NCBI GenBank assembly: GCA_947166275.1
Contig: CAMVDP010000018.1
Location: 1 to 36,850, forward strand
Length of the DNA: 36,850 nucleotides
Direction: 5' to 3'
Source of the DNA: an uncultured Clostridia bacterium
GTDB taxonomy: Bacteria > Bacillota > Clostridia > Oscillospirales > Ruminococcaceae
Part shown: in pieces, positions 1 to 8,761 of the stretch
Position numbering within the stretch: the stretch's first letter is position 1
Layout of the letters: the number at the start of each line of letters is the position of its first letter
Made by a program: the position numbers and the translations under genes
Notes under the pieces: model-generated
The model's input: the letters and a program-made list of their open reading frames with translations, nothing else
What the model was told of the DNA's origin: nothing
Database searches by the model: none

Positions 1-62
1 CCGCTCCTGTCGGGTATAAAGTCGATAAGCGCTTCGCCTATCGCCGCAAGTACATTATTCAT
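1..62 (-). CDS. scrK: Fructokinase, PfkB family (5' end only)
   Basis: Only the first 20 codons are inside the window; the gene runs off the left edge. The visible protein starts MNNVLAAIGEALIDFIPDRS, and GEALIDFIP is the usual N-terminal strand of PfkB-type fructokinases. Its ATG overlaps the end of the upstream sucrose-6-phosphate hydrolase gene by 8 bases, which suggests translational coupling. A fructokinase fits the context because ScrB releases free fructose, which must be phosphorylated to enter glycolysis. The family call rests on a short stretch and the operon position. Confidence 0.75.
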   Translation of the reverse strand, partial: MNNVLAAIGEALIDFIPDRS

Positions 63-1413
63 CGGAGATCACCTCGATCTTTCCAAGTCTGTAAAGCTTT
101 CCTTCCGTCCCCGCGAATCTGAGACCTACCTGTGTGTCCGCGGGGTACATACGGCTCGAAAGCACCTTTTCTCCGCCGTTGAGATATATCTCGACCGACG
201 ATGTGTCGGCGATAACGCGTATATCGGAGCACTCCGGCAGCTCGGCGTATCGTACCGTCCTGCCGCAGCCCGCGCTGTCCGACAGGAACGTGAGCGAAAA
301 TTCACCGTCACGGTATCCGAGCTTCAGAATATCCTCAAACTCTATCGAAAAATCGCCCTCACAACTTCCGATATACTCAAACGGAAGCTGCGTTTTCAGC
401 GTTACAATGTATTTAAAAAATGTAGTCAGACTTTTATCATTGCTGTTAAGCCGCAGCTTTTCGAGCTCGCGCACAGGCTGCTGCAATATCACGCCGTCCT
501 CCCGCACCGTAAGCTCTCTCGGAAGCGTCAGACAGTGCTGCCAACCAAGCGGAGCCGTGGGGTTGCTGTAGGGGATATCGCCGATGCCCTCCCAGCCTAT
601 CAGGATCTTTCGCCCGTCGGGGGCATCGAACGTCTGCGGAGCGTAGAAGTCAAAGCCGCAGTCCCACTCGCGGTATTTACCGGGTGTGCCGTTGTCTGTC
701 TCGTAGTATCCCGCGCTGTACACGTTCTGGAACACATACTTCTCATGCGGGATCCCCTGCGGGGAAAGGCTCAAATACCTGCGGTCGCCGAGCGTGAAGT
801 CGTCGGGACACTCCCACATATAGCTGCCGTCATTCCCGAACATCGTCTTTTCGTATTTCCAGTGTTCGAGGTCATCCGATATGTAGTACAATGCGCAGCC
901 CTTGCTGTCAAGTGTCCTCGCGCCGAGCACCATGTGATACCTTCCGTTCTCCTCCCACACCTTCGGGTCGCGCACGTGGCAGGAGCAGTAATCGGGATAA
1001 TCCGCGTTTCGCAGGAGCGTTTTTTTCGGGCTCATGTTATGCCCGTCCTTCGTGGTAACGAGTATCACATTGGCACCTCGTCCCGATGTGATGTAGTCAT
1101 GGTCGCCATATTCCTTGACATTGCCGGTATAGAAGAGATACAGCGTGTCGTCCTTCACGAACCCGCAGCCGGAGTACACTCCGCTGCGGTCATCGGGATC
1201 GTCCGGGGACAGTACGGTACCGGTGAACCGCCATTTCAGCAGATCCGGGCTCTGCCAGTGTCCCCAGCACTTTCCGCCTTTTCCCTCTGCGCTGTCCGGC
1301 ACGTACTGGAAATACACATGATACGCGCCGTTAAAGAAGCACAGTCCGTTCGGATCATTGAGCCAGCCCCTGACCGGCTCAAGATGAAGCTTTTGTCTGA
1401 AGTCGTTTTTCAT
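55..1413 (-). CDS. scrB: Sucrose-6-phosphate hydrolase (GH32)
   Basis: This 452-residue cytoplasmic GH32 enzyme splits sucrose 6-phosphate into glucose 6-phosphate and fructose. The three GH32 signatures are present: WLNDPNG with nucleophile Asp20, RDP with transition-state Asp149, and ECP with acid/base Glu201. The C-terminal beta-sandwich is recognisable in SSVEIYLNGGE. There is no signal peptide. The frame can also open at a TTG two codons upstream (1419), but the ATG at 1413 sits 9 bases after GGGGGTGA and is preferred. The gene follows scrA by 24 bases and overlaps the fructokinase gene, so it is part of the scrA-scrB-scrK operon. Confidence 0.93.
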   Translation of the reverse strand: MKNDFRQKLHLEPVRGWLNDPNGLCFFNGAYHVYFQYVPDSAEGKGGKCWGHWQSPDLLKWRFTGTVLSPDDPDDRSGVYSGCGFVKDDTLYLFYTGNVKEYGDHDYITSGRGANVILVTTKDGHNMSPKKTLLRNADYPDYCSCHVRDPKVWEENGRYHMVLGARTLDSKGCALYYISDDLEHWKYEKTMFGNDGSYMWECPDDFTLGDRRYLSLSPQGIPHEKYVFQNVYSAGYYETDNGTPGKYREWDCGFDFYAPQTFDAPDGRKILIGWEGIGDIPYSNPTAPLGWQHCLTLPRELTVREDGVILQQPVRELEKLRLNSNDKSLTTFFKYIVTLKTQLPFEYIGSCEGDFSIEFEDILKLGYRDGEFSLTFLSDSAGCGRTVRYAELPECSDIRVIADTSSVEIYLNGGEKVLSSRMYPADTQVGLRFAGTEGKLYRLGKIEVISDE

Positions 1414-1437
1414 CTGCAAAGGTCACCCCCTGCGAAG

Positions 1438-3318
1438 TTATTTTTTCGTAGCTATCAGCTTATCAAGGTAGTCAACGTTTCCGTCTGCCGCCTTGCTTAT
1501 ATCGGTAAAATCATCGGGATTTGTGATGATAACGGGAGTTATCGTCTTATAGCCCTTGCTCTGTATCAGCGGGATATCGAACGTTATGAGCGTCTGACCG
1601 CGTACTACTCTGTCGCCCTCGGAAACGTGAGCCTTATAGCCCTCGCCGTTCAGTTCGACAGTGTTGATGCCTACATGTATCAGCATCTCCATGCCGTTGT
1701 CGAGCGTAAGTCCTATCGCATGGTGAGTATCAAACAGGGTGCTTACCTCGCCGTCAGCGGGAGCCACTACCTTGCCTTCGCTCGGATCGACTGCCGCACC
1801 CTTGCCGAGCACGTCCGTCGCGAATGTCTCATCGGGAACGTCGGCCATGAGGACTGCCTTGCCCTTTAGCGGAGAGTATACGCAGCTGTCGTCGTAGCTT
1901 GCCGCCGGCTTTTCTTCCACCGCGGGCACCTCTGCAGTGCCTTCACCCTCGGGGACCGCGTCTTTGTAGAGCACCCAAGAAAGCACGAACGCTACTACCG
2001 TTGCAACGAGGAAAGTAAGGAGATATCCGAAGAAGCTTTCGGTAGTGATAAGGAAACCGAATATTCCGGTCACGCCGTTTGCTGTCGCATAAACTCCCAT
2101 TACGGAAGCTATAGCCGCACCGCACGCACCGCCTGCCATACCGGCGATGAGGGGCTTGCCGAAACGAACGTTGACACCGAAGATAGCAGGTTCTGTGATA
2201 CCCATGAATGCTGAAAGAGAAGCGGGCAGAGCCATGGACTTGATCTTTCTGTTGCGGGTCTTTACGCCTACCGCGAGAGCTGCGGCACCCTGTGCCACGT
2301 TAGCTGCCGTTGCTATCGGCATCCAGATATTCATACCGCTGTCAGCGAGCATCGAAAGCTCGATAGCATTGTACATGTGGTGCACACCTGCCACAACAGT
2401 GGGGGCGTACGCCGCGCCCATGAGGAACGAACCTATACCGAACGGGATCGATATGAGCCACTGTGCACCTGTGAGCACCCAGGACTCAAGCTGTGAGAAT
2501 ACCGGACCGATGAGTGTCATTGTGAGGAAGCCTGTAACGAGCACCGAAACGAGCGGAGTCACGAACAGATCGAACATCTCGGGAACACGCTTATGCAGCC
2601 ACTTTTCAATGACCGAAAGCAGGAGCACCGCTATAACTACCGGGATAACGTGGCCCTGATAGCCTGTCGCGTGGATGTCCCAGAGTCCGAACCATGACCA
2701 CAGCGTGGGAAGGTCGCTGCCATCCCCGACGGACCATGCGTTCACAAGATTCGGATGTATCATTATCATACCGATGACCGCGCCGAGATATACGTTCGCG
2801 CCAAATATCTTTGCGGCGCTCACCGCGATAAGTATGGGAAGGAAGGTAAGGGCCGCGTTCGAGAACATATCAAGCAGCGTGAATATCGGTGTGCCTGCCA
2901 TGTCCGGGAATGCTTTCGAAAGTCCGCCGAGAAGTCCGCACAGAAGACCCGTTGCAACTATCGCCGGGATTATCGGTACGAAGATATCGCCGAGAGTCTT
3001 GATAGCCCTCTTGTACCACGGAGCCTTTGCAGCTGCCGCTTTCTTTACGTCGTCCTTGGAAGCCGCTTCAACTCCGGCGAGCTTGATGAATTCATCATAC
3101 ACCTTGTTTACCGTGCCGGTGCCGATGATGACCTGGAGCTGTCCGGCAGCCTCAAACACACCCTTTACACCGTCAATGTTTTCAAGCACGGATTTCTTCA
3201 CTTTGCCGTTATCAGCTATGACGAGCCTTAAACGCGTCGCGCAGTGTGCCGCGCTTGCGAGATTGTCTTTGCCGCCTATGGAATCGAGTATTTCCGCCGC
3301 GCACTTATTATAATCCAT
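1438..3318 (-). CDS. scrA: PTS sucrose-type transporter, EIIBCA
   Basis: This 626-residue protein imports and phosphorylates a disaccharide, most likely sucrose. The IIB domain comes first with phospho-Cys26 in SAAHCATRLRL. The hydrophobic IIC channel follows at about residues 105-470. A glucose-type IIA domain closes the protein, with FDTHHAIG and the phospho-His near residue 548 in MLIHVGINTVEL. Sucrose specificity is inferred from scrB next door; sequence alone cannot exclude trehalose or another beta-fructoside. The open frame extends further upstream, but the ATG at 3318 has GGGTGG before it and starts the standard IIB sequence. EI and HPr are not in the window. A sigma-A promoter and putative ScrR operator lie upstream. 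Confidence 0.92.
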   Translation of the reverse strand: MDYNKCAAEILDSIGGKDNLASAAHCATRLRLVIADNGKVKKSVLENIDGVKGVFEAAGQLQVIIGTGTVNKVYDEFIKLAGVEAASKDDVKKAAAAKAPWYKRAIKTLGDIFVPIIPAIVATGLLCGLLGGLSKAFPDMAGTPIFTLLDMFSNAALTFLPILIAVSAAKIFGANVYLGAVIGMIMIHPNLVNAWSVGDGSDLPTLWSWFGLWDIHATGYQGHVIPVVIAVLLLSVIEKWLHKRVPEMFDLFVTPLVSVLVTGFLTMTLIGPVFSQLESWVLTGAQWLISIPFGIGSFLMGAAYAPTVVAGVHHMYNAIELSMLADSGMNIWMPIATAANVAQGAAALAVGVKTRNRKIKSMALPASLSAFMGITEPAIFGVNVRFGKPLIAGMAGGACGAAIASVMGVYATANGVTGIFGFLITTESFFGYLLTFLVATVVAFVLSWVLYKDAVPEGEGTAEVPAVEEKPAASYDDSCVYSPLKGKAVLMADVPDETFATDVLGKGAAVDPSEGKVVAPADGEVSTLFDTHHAIGLTLDNGMEMLIHVGINTVELNGEGYKAHVSEGDRVVRGQTLITFDIPLIQSKGYKTITPVIITNPDDFTDISKAADGNVDYLDKLIATKK

Positions 3319-3358
3319 ATAACCCACCCTTTCTTTATTGCACGATCCCAAGCGGGAT

Positions 3359-3376
3359 GTGGTATCGGTTTCATAT
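3359..3376. promoter_or_regulatory. Putative ScrR operator, scrA promoter
   Basis: The plus-strand sequence GTGGTATCGGTTTCATAT matches the site at the scrR promoter in 14 of 18 positions (joint form GTGRTATYGGTTKCAYAT). It lies just downstream of the scrA -10 box, over the expected transcription start, where a LacI-family repressor would block initiation. The match is seen in the sequence; ScrR binding is inferred. Confidence 0.65.
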
Positions 3377-3385
3377 CGTGTTATC

Positions 3386-3414
3386 ATTATAACAGACTTT
3401 ATGTTATTTGTCTA
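3386..3414 (-). promoter_or_regulatory. scrA promoter
   Basis: On the minus strand TAGACA (3409-3414), a 17-bp spacer and a perfect TATAAT (3386-3391) form a near-consensus sigma-A promoter about 70 bases upstream of the scrA ATG. Confidence 0.8.
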
Positions 3415-3487
3415 TTGACATTTGATAAAAATTACCGCGTACAAATCAGTGGGTTTCACACAGTTTCACATTATTTGCGGTATCTGC

Positions 3488-4477
3488 TCACCCTCGTTTC
3501 GTCGATTCTCTTTCCACGATATCGTATTCGAGCTGCAATATGCGGTGCACCTCGCTCCCGCTTTTCATTTCGGACAGGAGCATATTCGCGCCCTCTCTGC
3601 CCGCGGTCTTGTAGTGCAGATGCACCGATGAAAGCGGTACATACAGCACCTTTCCCATGCGTGAGTCCCCCACTCCGCCGATCATCAGGTCTCCGGGTAT
3701 ACTGATATCGGTTTCACGGCAATACTGCATAACACCCGCGGCTATGTTGTCCGTGGCGCAGAATATGCAATCCGGCTTCTTCCTGCCGGACAACAGCAGC
3801 TTCGCCTTTTCATAGCCGGAGTCCATGCTGAACTTGGCTATCTCGCACATCTTCGGATCAACTGTGATACCGGCTTCGGTAACGGCTTTCTCGAAGCCCC
3901 GTCTGCGGTCTCTGCCGGCGGCGACATCGTCCTGATTGGCACCGATGAAGGCGGGGCGCTTCGCACCTTTGTCCAGCATCAGCTTCGTCATGCTGTACGC
4001 GGCTCCGAGATCATTGTGGCAGACGCAGTTGAAGCCTTTGAGCTGCTGTCCGACGATGACCGTCGGCACGCGCATCTTCGAAAGCAGCGCTCGGTGAGTG
4101 TCAGTGAACACGCTCGCGAGCAGTATCACGCCGTCCACGCGGTTCTGCCTGAACAGCTCAAGCGATGTGATCTCACGCTTGTAGTCGTTGGCGGTGTTCA
4201 CCAGCAGCAGCTCGAAGCCCTCTGCGCTGAGTACCTCGCTTATGCCCTCGGTGACACGTGAAATGCTCTCGCTTGACAGCTTCGGTAAGATGACCCCGAC
4301 AAGCTTGGTCACCTTCGTTCTTATGGTCCTTGCCGAATAGCTCGGCATATAGCCTGTGCGCTCAAGAGCCGCTTCTATAAGAGCTCTCTTGTCGTCGGAC
4401 AGATAACCGTCGTTGAAATACCGGCTCACTGCCGATACGGATACTCCGGCTTCCTTTGCAAATTCAGATATATTCAT
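3488..4477 (-). CDS. scrR: LacI-family repressor of the sucrose operon
   Basis: This 329-residue transcription factor has a LacI helix-turn-helix at the N-terminus (FAKEAGVSVSAVSRYFNDG) and a hinge (YSARTIRTKVTKLVGVILP). A periplasmic-binding-protein-like effector domain makes up the rest, including the family motif PDCIFCATDNIAAGVMQY. It lies directly upstream of scrA on the same strand with its own promoter. The matching operator-like sites at its own promoter and at scrA suggest autoregulation plus repression of sucrose uptake, relieved by a sugar ligand. The ATG has GAAGGTG at good spacing. The assignment to sucrose comes from context. Confidence 0.88.
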   Translation of the reverse strand: MNISEFAKEAGVSVSAVSRYFNDGYLSDDKRALIEAALERTGYMPSYSARTIRTKVTKLVGVILPKLSSESISRVTEGISEVLSAEGFELLLVNTANDYKREITSLELFRQNRVDGVILLASVFTDTHRALLSKMRVPTVIVGQQLKGFNCVCHNDLGAAYSMTKLMLDKGAKRPAFIGANQDDVAAGRDRRRGFEKAVTEAGITVDPKMCEIAKFSMDSGYEKAKLLLSGRKKPDCIFCATDNIAAGVMQYCRETDISIPGDLMIGGVGDSRMGKVLYVPLSSVHLHYKTAGREGANMLLSEMKSGSEVHRILQLEYDIVERESTKRG

Positions 4478-4498
4478 ATCGCACCTTCGCTCTTATAC

Positions 4499-4516
4499 GT
4501 GATATTGGTTGCACAT
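4499..4516. promoter_or_regulatory. Putative ScrR operator, scrR promoter
   Basis: GTGATATTGGTTGCACAT on the plus strand matches the scrA site and abuts the scrR -10 box on its downstream side, so binding would give autorepression. Confidence 0.6.
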
Positions 4517-4545
4517 ATTATACCACATTATTATCATAATTTCAA
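4517..4545 (-). promoter_or_regulatory. scrR promoter
   Basis: On the minus strand TTGAAA (4540-4545), a 17-bp spacer and TATAAT (4517-4522), with a TGG extension before the -10, form a strong sigma-A promoter. Confidence 0.8.
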
Positions 4546-4566
4546 GTGCTTTTTTGCATTTTCCGA

Positions 4567-4604
4567 CAAAAAAGCGGACGGCCGCAGTATTGCGGTCATC
4601 CGCT
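4567..4604 (-). terminator. Terminator of the beta-helix protein gene
   Basis: Read on the minus strand, a GC-rich hairpin (arms 4591-4603 and 4574-4586) is followed by TTTTTT. It lies 28 bases past the stop codon of the beta-helix gene and separates it from scrR. Confidence 0.85.
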
Positions 4605-4631
4605 GCAAACAAGGAGCTGATATACATCCGG

Positions 4632-6467
4632 TCATGCGCTGACCGCTGCAGCCTTTGAGAATTTGCTGTATATCTTCTTTCCGTTCACGGTCTTGTATGA
4701 GCGTATAACGAACTTGTAGCTCTTGCTTGTGTCGAGCTTCGAAGTTGATGCGCTCGTCTTCGTTCCGGCGATGTTTCCGAGCTTTTTGTAGGTCTTGCCG
4801 CCGTCCTCGGAATAGTATATCTGGTACTTCTCCGCGCCGCTGACTGCTGTCCACGAGAACTTGAACTTCGAGCCTGTGTTCTTCACGGAAAGAGTCGTTT
4901 TCGCAAGCGTCGTATCCGATGTCGAAGACGAGATGTAAGACGGCTTTGAAACTGCAAACTTCGCGAAAGACGTCGAGGCTGTCGCGCCCTTTGTGCTCAC
5001 CGAGGTCTTGTATGTGCCGGTAACGGTTATCGTCACGCTGCCGGTTCCCTTGGAGAGAACGGTGCCGGAAGCGTTCTTTATCGTAACTGTCTTGCCGCTC
5101 GCGTCAACTATCGTACCTGCGTTGTAAAGATCAGTGCATGTGCTGTTCTTGGCAACTACCCACTTCGAGGTCTTGTCGATATAGACGTTGGCTTTTGCGG
5201 AGCCGCCGCTGCCTGCATCCGTCTCGTCGTCGATCATTGCGCCCGTGAGAACGCTTCCGCTTGTGAGATAGAATTCAAGGTTGGAAATGCTGTCGTAGAT
5301 AACATTCCCGTTAAGGGTCTGGCTTATCGCCGTGAATGTGCAGTTAGCGCCGTTCGCTCCTGTCCTGCCCCAGCCCCGGCCGTTCGCATTGCCGGTCGCG
5401 CGGAGCACAGCATAGTCGCTTGCAGTGCTTGTGAGCTTCACGTTTTTGAGAGTGATATGGCTTTCGGTGTTGGTGGTGTAGATGATGTCGCCGTTACAGG
5501 TTATCGACCCTCCGTCAACGTACAGCTCGGAGTTGCCGACCTTCGCGTCGCCCGACATGCTCTGATAAACGATGATGCCCCAGACGAGATCCTCATTCTG
5601 CTTGGTCGTCGGCATAGTCGATGTCAGTGCGGAGTCAAAGATGTACAGCGAGTTGAGCCCCTCAATGCACACGCCCTCGGAGTTCTTCGCGGTGAGCGCA
5701 GCATTGTTCACTGCTATATCAGCGGTGCAGTATATCGCAGGCGAACCTGTGCCGCTCGTTGTGTACGTTCCGCCGTCAACCACCATAGTTCCGCCGCCGC
5801 GGTCACTTCTTATCGCTGCCGACGAGCCGCCTTTCGTGGAAACATTCAGATCCCACGCATAGACCTTTCCGCCGCCTGCCGCGTGGATACCGCCGGAGGT
5901 GTCCTGCGTCGTGCTTATCGTCGAGCTGCCGATGTAAATAGTACCGTTTCCGTACGCGAACGCTCCCGCGCCGCCTTTCGAGTCGGTGGTTATCTTCGAG
6001 TTGTCGATGTATGCTGTGCCGCCCGTCGCGAGAACTGCCGCGCCCACACCGTAGAAGCTCGCGCTGTCGCCGCCGGTGGAGTCGCTGCTGGTGCGGGTGA
6101 CTGTCGCGTTATTGATGACAGCGCTGCCGCCGCTTACGAGCACTGCGCTCTCGTCCTTACCGGTGGACTTGTAGGTCTTACCGGAGACTGTTATGTCGGA
6201 ACTATACTCGGTGACTGCGCTGTACGATGTCGGAGCCTGTGACTGACCGCCCGGACCTCCGGGTCCGCCTTGACCGCCGGGTCCTCCCGGACCTCCTCCC
6301 TGTCCGTCGGGTGGGGTTCCGTCGGGTGGGGTTCCCATATCACCCGAAGGAGGAGCTCCGTCAGGGGGTGTTGGCGGTGTGTTGTCGGCAAATGCCGCAA
6401 ATGATGAAAGCTGTACGGATACTGCGAGAACGGCTGCAACTGCAGCAAGCTTAAAACGTTTTTTCAT
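4632..6467 (-). CDS. Secreted beta-helix protein with Pro/Gly-rich linker and FN3-like C-terminus
   Basis: This 611-residue protein is predicted to be exported. Residues 1-27 form a signal peptide (MKKRFKLAAVAAVLAVSVQL, cleavage near AFA-DN). Residues 28-75 are a low-complexity linker rich in PPDG and GGPGGP units. Residues 80-460 are short Gly/Ser/Thr/Asn-rich strands repeating the pattern of a right-handed parallel beta-helix, such as AYIDNSKITT and IYIGSSTIST. The last 80 residues resemble a fibronectin type III domain (FSWTAVSGAEKYQIYYS). No catalytic motif, sortase signal or lipobox is visible. It could be an adhesin, a glycan-binding protein or a pectate-lyase-like enzyme. It is divergent from a two-component system and has the same promoter box. 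Confidence 0.8.
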   Translation of the reverse strand: MKKRFKLAAVAAVLAVSVQLSSFAAFADNTPPTPPDGAPPSGDMGTPPDGTPPDGQGGGPGGPGGQGGPGGPGGQSQAPTSYSAVTEYSSDITVSGKTYKSTGKDESAVLVSGGSAVINNATVTRTSSDSTGGDSASFYGVGAAVLATGGTAYIDNSKITTDSKGGAGAFAYGNGTIYIGSSTISTTQDTSGGIHAAGGGKVYAWDLNVSTKGGSSAAIRSDRGGGTMVVDGGTYTTSGTGSPAIYCTADIAVNNAALTAKNSEGVCIEGLNSLYIFDSALTSTMPTTKQNEDLVWGIIVYQSMSGDAKVGNSELYVDGGSITCNGDIIYTTNTESHITLKNVKLTSTASDYAVLRATGNANGRGWGRTGANGANCTFTAISQTLNGNVIYDSISNLEFYLTSGSVLTGAMIDDETDAGSGGSAKANVYIDKTSKWVVAKNSTCTDLYNAGTIVDASGKTVTIKNASGTVLSKGTGSVTITVTGTYKTSVSTKGATASTSFAKFAVSKPSYISSSTSDTTLAKTTLSVKNTGSKFKFSWTAVSGAEKYQIYYSEDGGKTYKKLGNIAGTKTSASTSKLDTSKSYKFVIRSYKTVNGKKIYSKFSKAAAVSA

Positions 6468-6503
6468 AGGTTTTCCCTCCGGTCATTTTTGTTCTATGGC
6501 TTT

Positions 6504-6535
6504 ATTATACTCACAAAACTTAAAACAAGCTTAAA
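6504..6535 (-). promoter_or_regulatory. CiaR-like box and -10, beta-helix gene
   Basis: On the minus strand TTTAAG occurs at 6530-6535 and again at 6519-6524, an 11-bp period. After 9 bases comes TATAAT (6504-6509). There is no recognisable -35 hexamer, as expected at an activator-dependent promoter. Confidence 0.7.
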
Positions 6536-6678
6536 GGAACAAAAAATTTTGGCACCGTCACAACAAACGGTCGATAAACCGCAAAACAGCTTAATAACGG
6601 TTATTACTTGTATTCTGAATACGCTTCACACCGCACTATTTCAGAAATCAACCAAATGTCGTGACACAACGAATATTA

Positions 6679-6711
6679 TTTAAGGTAAATTTAAGGTCTG
6701 TGAGATATTAT
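6679..6711 (+). promoter_or_regulatory. CiaR-like box and -10, response regulator operon
   Basis: TTTAAG at 6679-6684 and 6690-6695 (11-bp period) is followed after 10 bases by TATTAT (6706-6711). The TGTGAG just before the -10 is shared with the divergent beta-helix promoter. The operon is probably autoregulated. Confidence 0.7.
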
Positions 6712-6746
6712 ATTGTCAGATACAATTATATAAAGGCGGGGATAGC

Positions 6747-7424
6747 ATGAGAATACTTGTGGTCGAAGATGAAAAAAAGCTTGCGGACGCTCTGGTGCAG
6801 ATATTCGGGAGCAACAGAATGATCGCAGACGCGTCATATAATGGCATCGACGGTCTTGATAATGCGCTTTCGGGTATATACGATGTGATCGTGCTCGACA
6901 TAATGCTTCCGGGTATGAACGGCATCGAAGTCCTCGGGAAGCTGCGGAAGGAAGGGATAAAAACTCCCGTTATCCTGCTCACCGCGAAGGACGAGGTCTC
7001 CGACAAGGTCAAGGGGCTCGACAGCGGCGCAGATGATTATCTCACAAAGCCCTTCGCCACCGAGGAGCTGCTCGCGAGGGTGCGCGCGCTCAACAGACGC
7101 AGCGCATCGGAGCTTATCTGCGATGATACGCTCTCGTTCAGCGATCTGTCACTCGATCTTTCTGCATACACGCTCTCCTGCGGAAACAATATGATCAAGC
7201 TCGGGCTCAAGGAATTCTCGATAATGGAGATGCTGCTGCGAAACGGTAACAAAGTACTTACAAAGGAGACCCTGCTCGTCAGGATATGGGGATACGAGTC
7301 AGACGCAGAGTACAACAACGTTGAAGTCTACATCTCTTTTCTGCGTAAGAAGCTCGGATACATCAGATCGAAGGTGTCGATAAAAACACAGCGCGGTGTG
7401 GGCTACAGCCTGGAAGCAAAGTGA
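6747..7424 (+). CDS. OmpR-family response regulator, CiaR-like
   Basis: This 225-residue two-component regulator has a receiver domain at residues 1-115, with acidic residues in VVEDE, phospho-acceptor Asp51 in VLDIMLP, Thr in LLTAKD and Lys in YLTKPF. A winged-helix DNA-binding domain occupies about residues 128-223. The recognition region RIWGYESDAEYNNVEVYIS resembles the streptococcal CiaR type. The ATG follows AAGGCGGGG. The partner kinase starts 10 bases after its stop. The TTTAAG-N5-TTTAAG repeats upstream of this operon and of both neighbouring exported-protein genes are its probable targets. CiaR orthology is an inference from motif and sequence resemblance. Confidence 0.93.
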   Translation: MRILVVEDEKKLADALVQIFGSNRMIADASYNGIDGLDNALSGIYDVIVLDIMLPGMNGIEVLGKLRKEGIKTPVILLTAKDEVSDKVKGLDSGADDYLTKPFATEELLARVRALNRRSASELICDDTLSFSDLSLDLSAYTLSCGNNMIKLGLKEFSIMEMLLRNGNKVLTKETLLVRIWGYESDAEYNNVEVYISFLRKKLGYIRSKVSIKTQRGVGYSLEAK

Positions 7425-7434
7425 GGTACCGAAG

Positions 7435-8739
7435 ATGATAAAGAAACTGCGGATACGTATTACTATAGTAATAATGATAGGTCTCACCGTACTGATAACG
7501 GCATTCGTGTCGGGCATATACATCTTCATGCTGCACTCCGAGACAGAGGAGACCGACAAGGCGGTAAACTCCGCGATGAGCGCCGTGATGCCGGAGGATC
7601 TTCCAAAGCAGGATAAGGAACAGAAGCCCCAGCCGCCAGACGCTTCCGATCCCTCCAGGCGCACTGATCCGGGCAGCATGCGGAACAGACCGGGCAGCCG
7701 CTCATCGCGCAGCTGGATAGCGGTGCTGATGTCATCGGAGGGCGAAGCAAAGGAAGTCACCTACAGCAGCCCGTACAGCAAGCCTGACAACGAGGACGAA
7801 ATAAGCTCGGCAGCGGAAGACATCATCGCACAGAACAGCAGCGACGGATACATAAGACTGTCCGACATATCCTACCGATACTTTATAAAAAAGGCGGGCA
7901 GCAAAACACGGGTCATCTTCATTGACCGTACAAATCAATTCGAGACTATGCAGCGGCTGCTGTTCATACTGATAATAGTGGGGATAGGCGCGCTTGTTGT
8001 GCTGTCCCCGATAAGCGTGATGATCTCGGGCTGGATAGCAAGACCGATCTCGGAAGCGTGGAGCAAGCAGAAGGAGTTCTTCGCGAACGCTTCACACGAG
8101 CTGAAAACACCGCTCACCGTCATTTCCGCGAATATCGATGTTATAACGTCGGACCCGGATCGGACTGTGGCGGAACAGGCAAAGTGGTTCGACTACATCC
8201 ATTCGGAGACAGTCAAGATGTCGAAGCTGATAAATCAGATGCTTTATCTGTCGAAAGATGACAGGGAGGAGACCGAGATGCTCATCTCCGATTTCAACGT
8301 TTCGGAAGCTCTCGAAGGTGTGTGCCTTTCGACCGAAGCCGTAGCTTTCGAAAAAGGTCACGCACTCACAACGGATATCGAACCCGATGTCACGGCGAGA
8401 GGTGACAGGGAAATGATAGTTCGTCTCGCGAACATACTGATAGACAACGCGATCTCGCACTCCTCGCAAAGCGGAGACATCACGGTGGCTTTCCGCCGCA
8501 GAAAAGGCAGGAATATCCTCGCGGTATCCAATCCGGGGGAGTATATATCTCCCGATGAGCTCTCAAGGCTGTTCGATCGGTTCTACAGGACTGACAAATC
8601 GCGGAACTCCTCCACCGGCGGCTTCGGGCTCGGGCTGTCCATAGCAAAGGCGATAGCGGACAGGCACAAGGGTACTCTTACAGCTGCCTGCACCGCCGAA
8701 GGTGTGACCACATTCACATTCACATGGCACAACAGATAA
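7435..8739 (+). CDS. Sensor histidine kinase
   Basis: This 434-residue membrane kinase pairs with the regulator upstream. TM1 is at about residues 8-30. An external sensor of about 140 residues follows, containing a Pro/Arg/Ser-rich stretch, and TM2 is at about 172-195. The dimerisation domain carries phospho-His221 in NASHELKTP. The ATP-binding domain shows the N box (LIDNAISHSS), F box (FDRFYRTDKS) and G box (GFGLGLSIAKA). The frame extends upstream into the regulator gene, but the ATG at 7435 behind GAGG is preferred because it leaves a normal TM1. The signal sensed is unknown; the neighbourhood suggests an envelope condition. Confidence 0.92.
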   Translation: MIKKLRIRITIVIMIGLTVLITAFVSGIYIFMLHSETEETDKAVNSAMSAVMPEDLPKQDKEQKPQPPDASDPSRRTDPGSMRNRPGSRSSRSWIAVLMSSEGEAKEVTYSSPYSKPDNEDEISSAAEDIIAQNSSDGYIRLSDISYRYFIKKAGSKTRVIFIDRTNQFETMQRLLFILIIVGIGALVVLSPISVMISGWIARPISEAWSKQKEFFANASHELKTPLTVISANIDVITSDPDRTVAEQAKWFDYIHSETVKMSKLINQMLYLSKDDREETEMLISDFNVSEALEGVCLSTEAVAFEKGHALTTDIEPDVTARGDREMIVRLANILIDNAISHSSQSGDITVAFRRRKGRNILAVSNPGEYISPDELSRLFDRFYRTDKSRNSSTGGFGLGLSIAKAIADRHKGTLTAACTAEGVTTFTFTWHNR

Positions 8740-8761
8740 AAACTGAAATAATATTCGAAGC

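Noticed and set aside
535-1869. Long plus-strand open frame across scrB and scrA.
   Set aside because: It is an antisense shadow of two well-supported genes and its translation has no recognisable domain.
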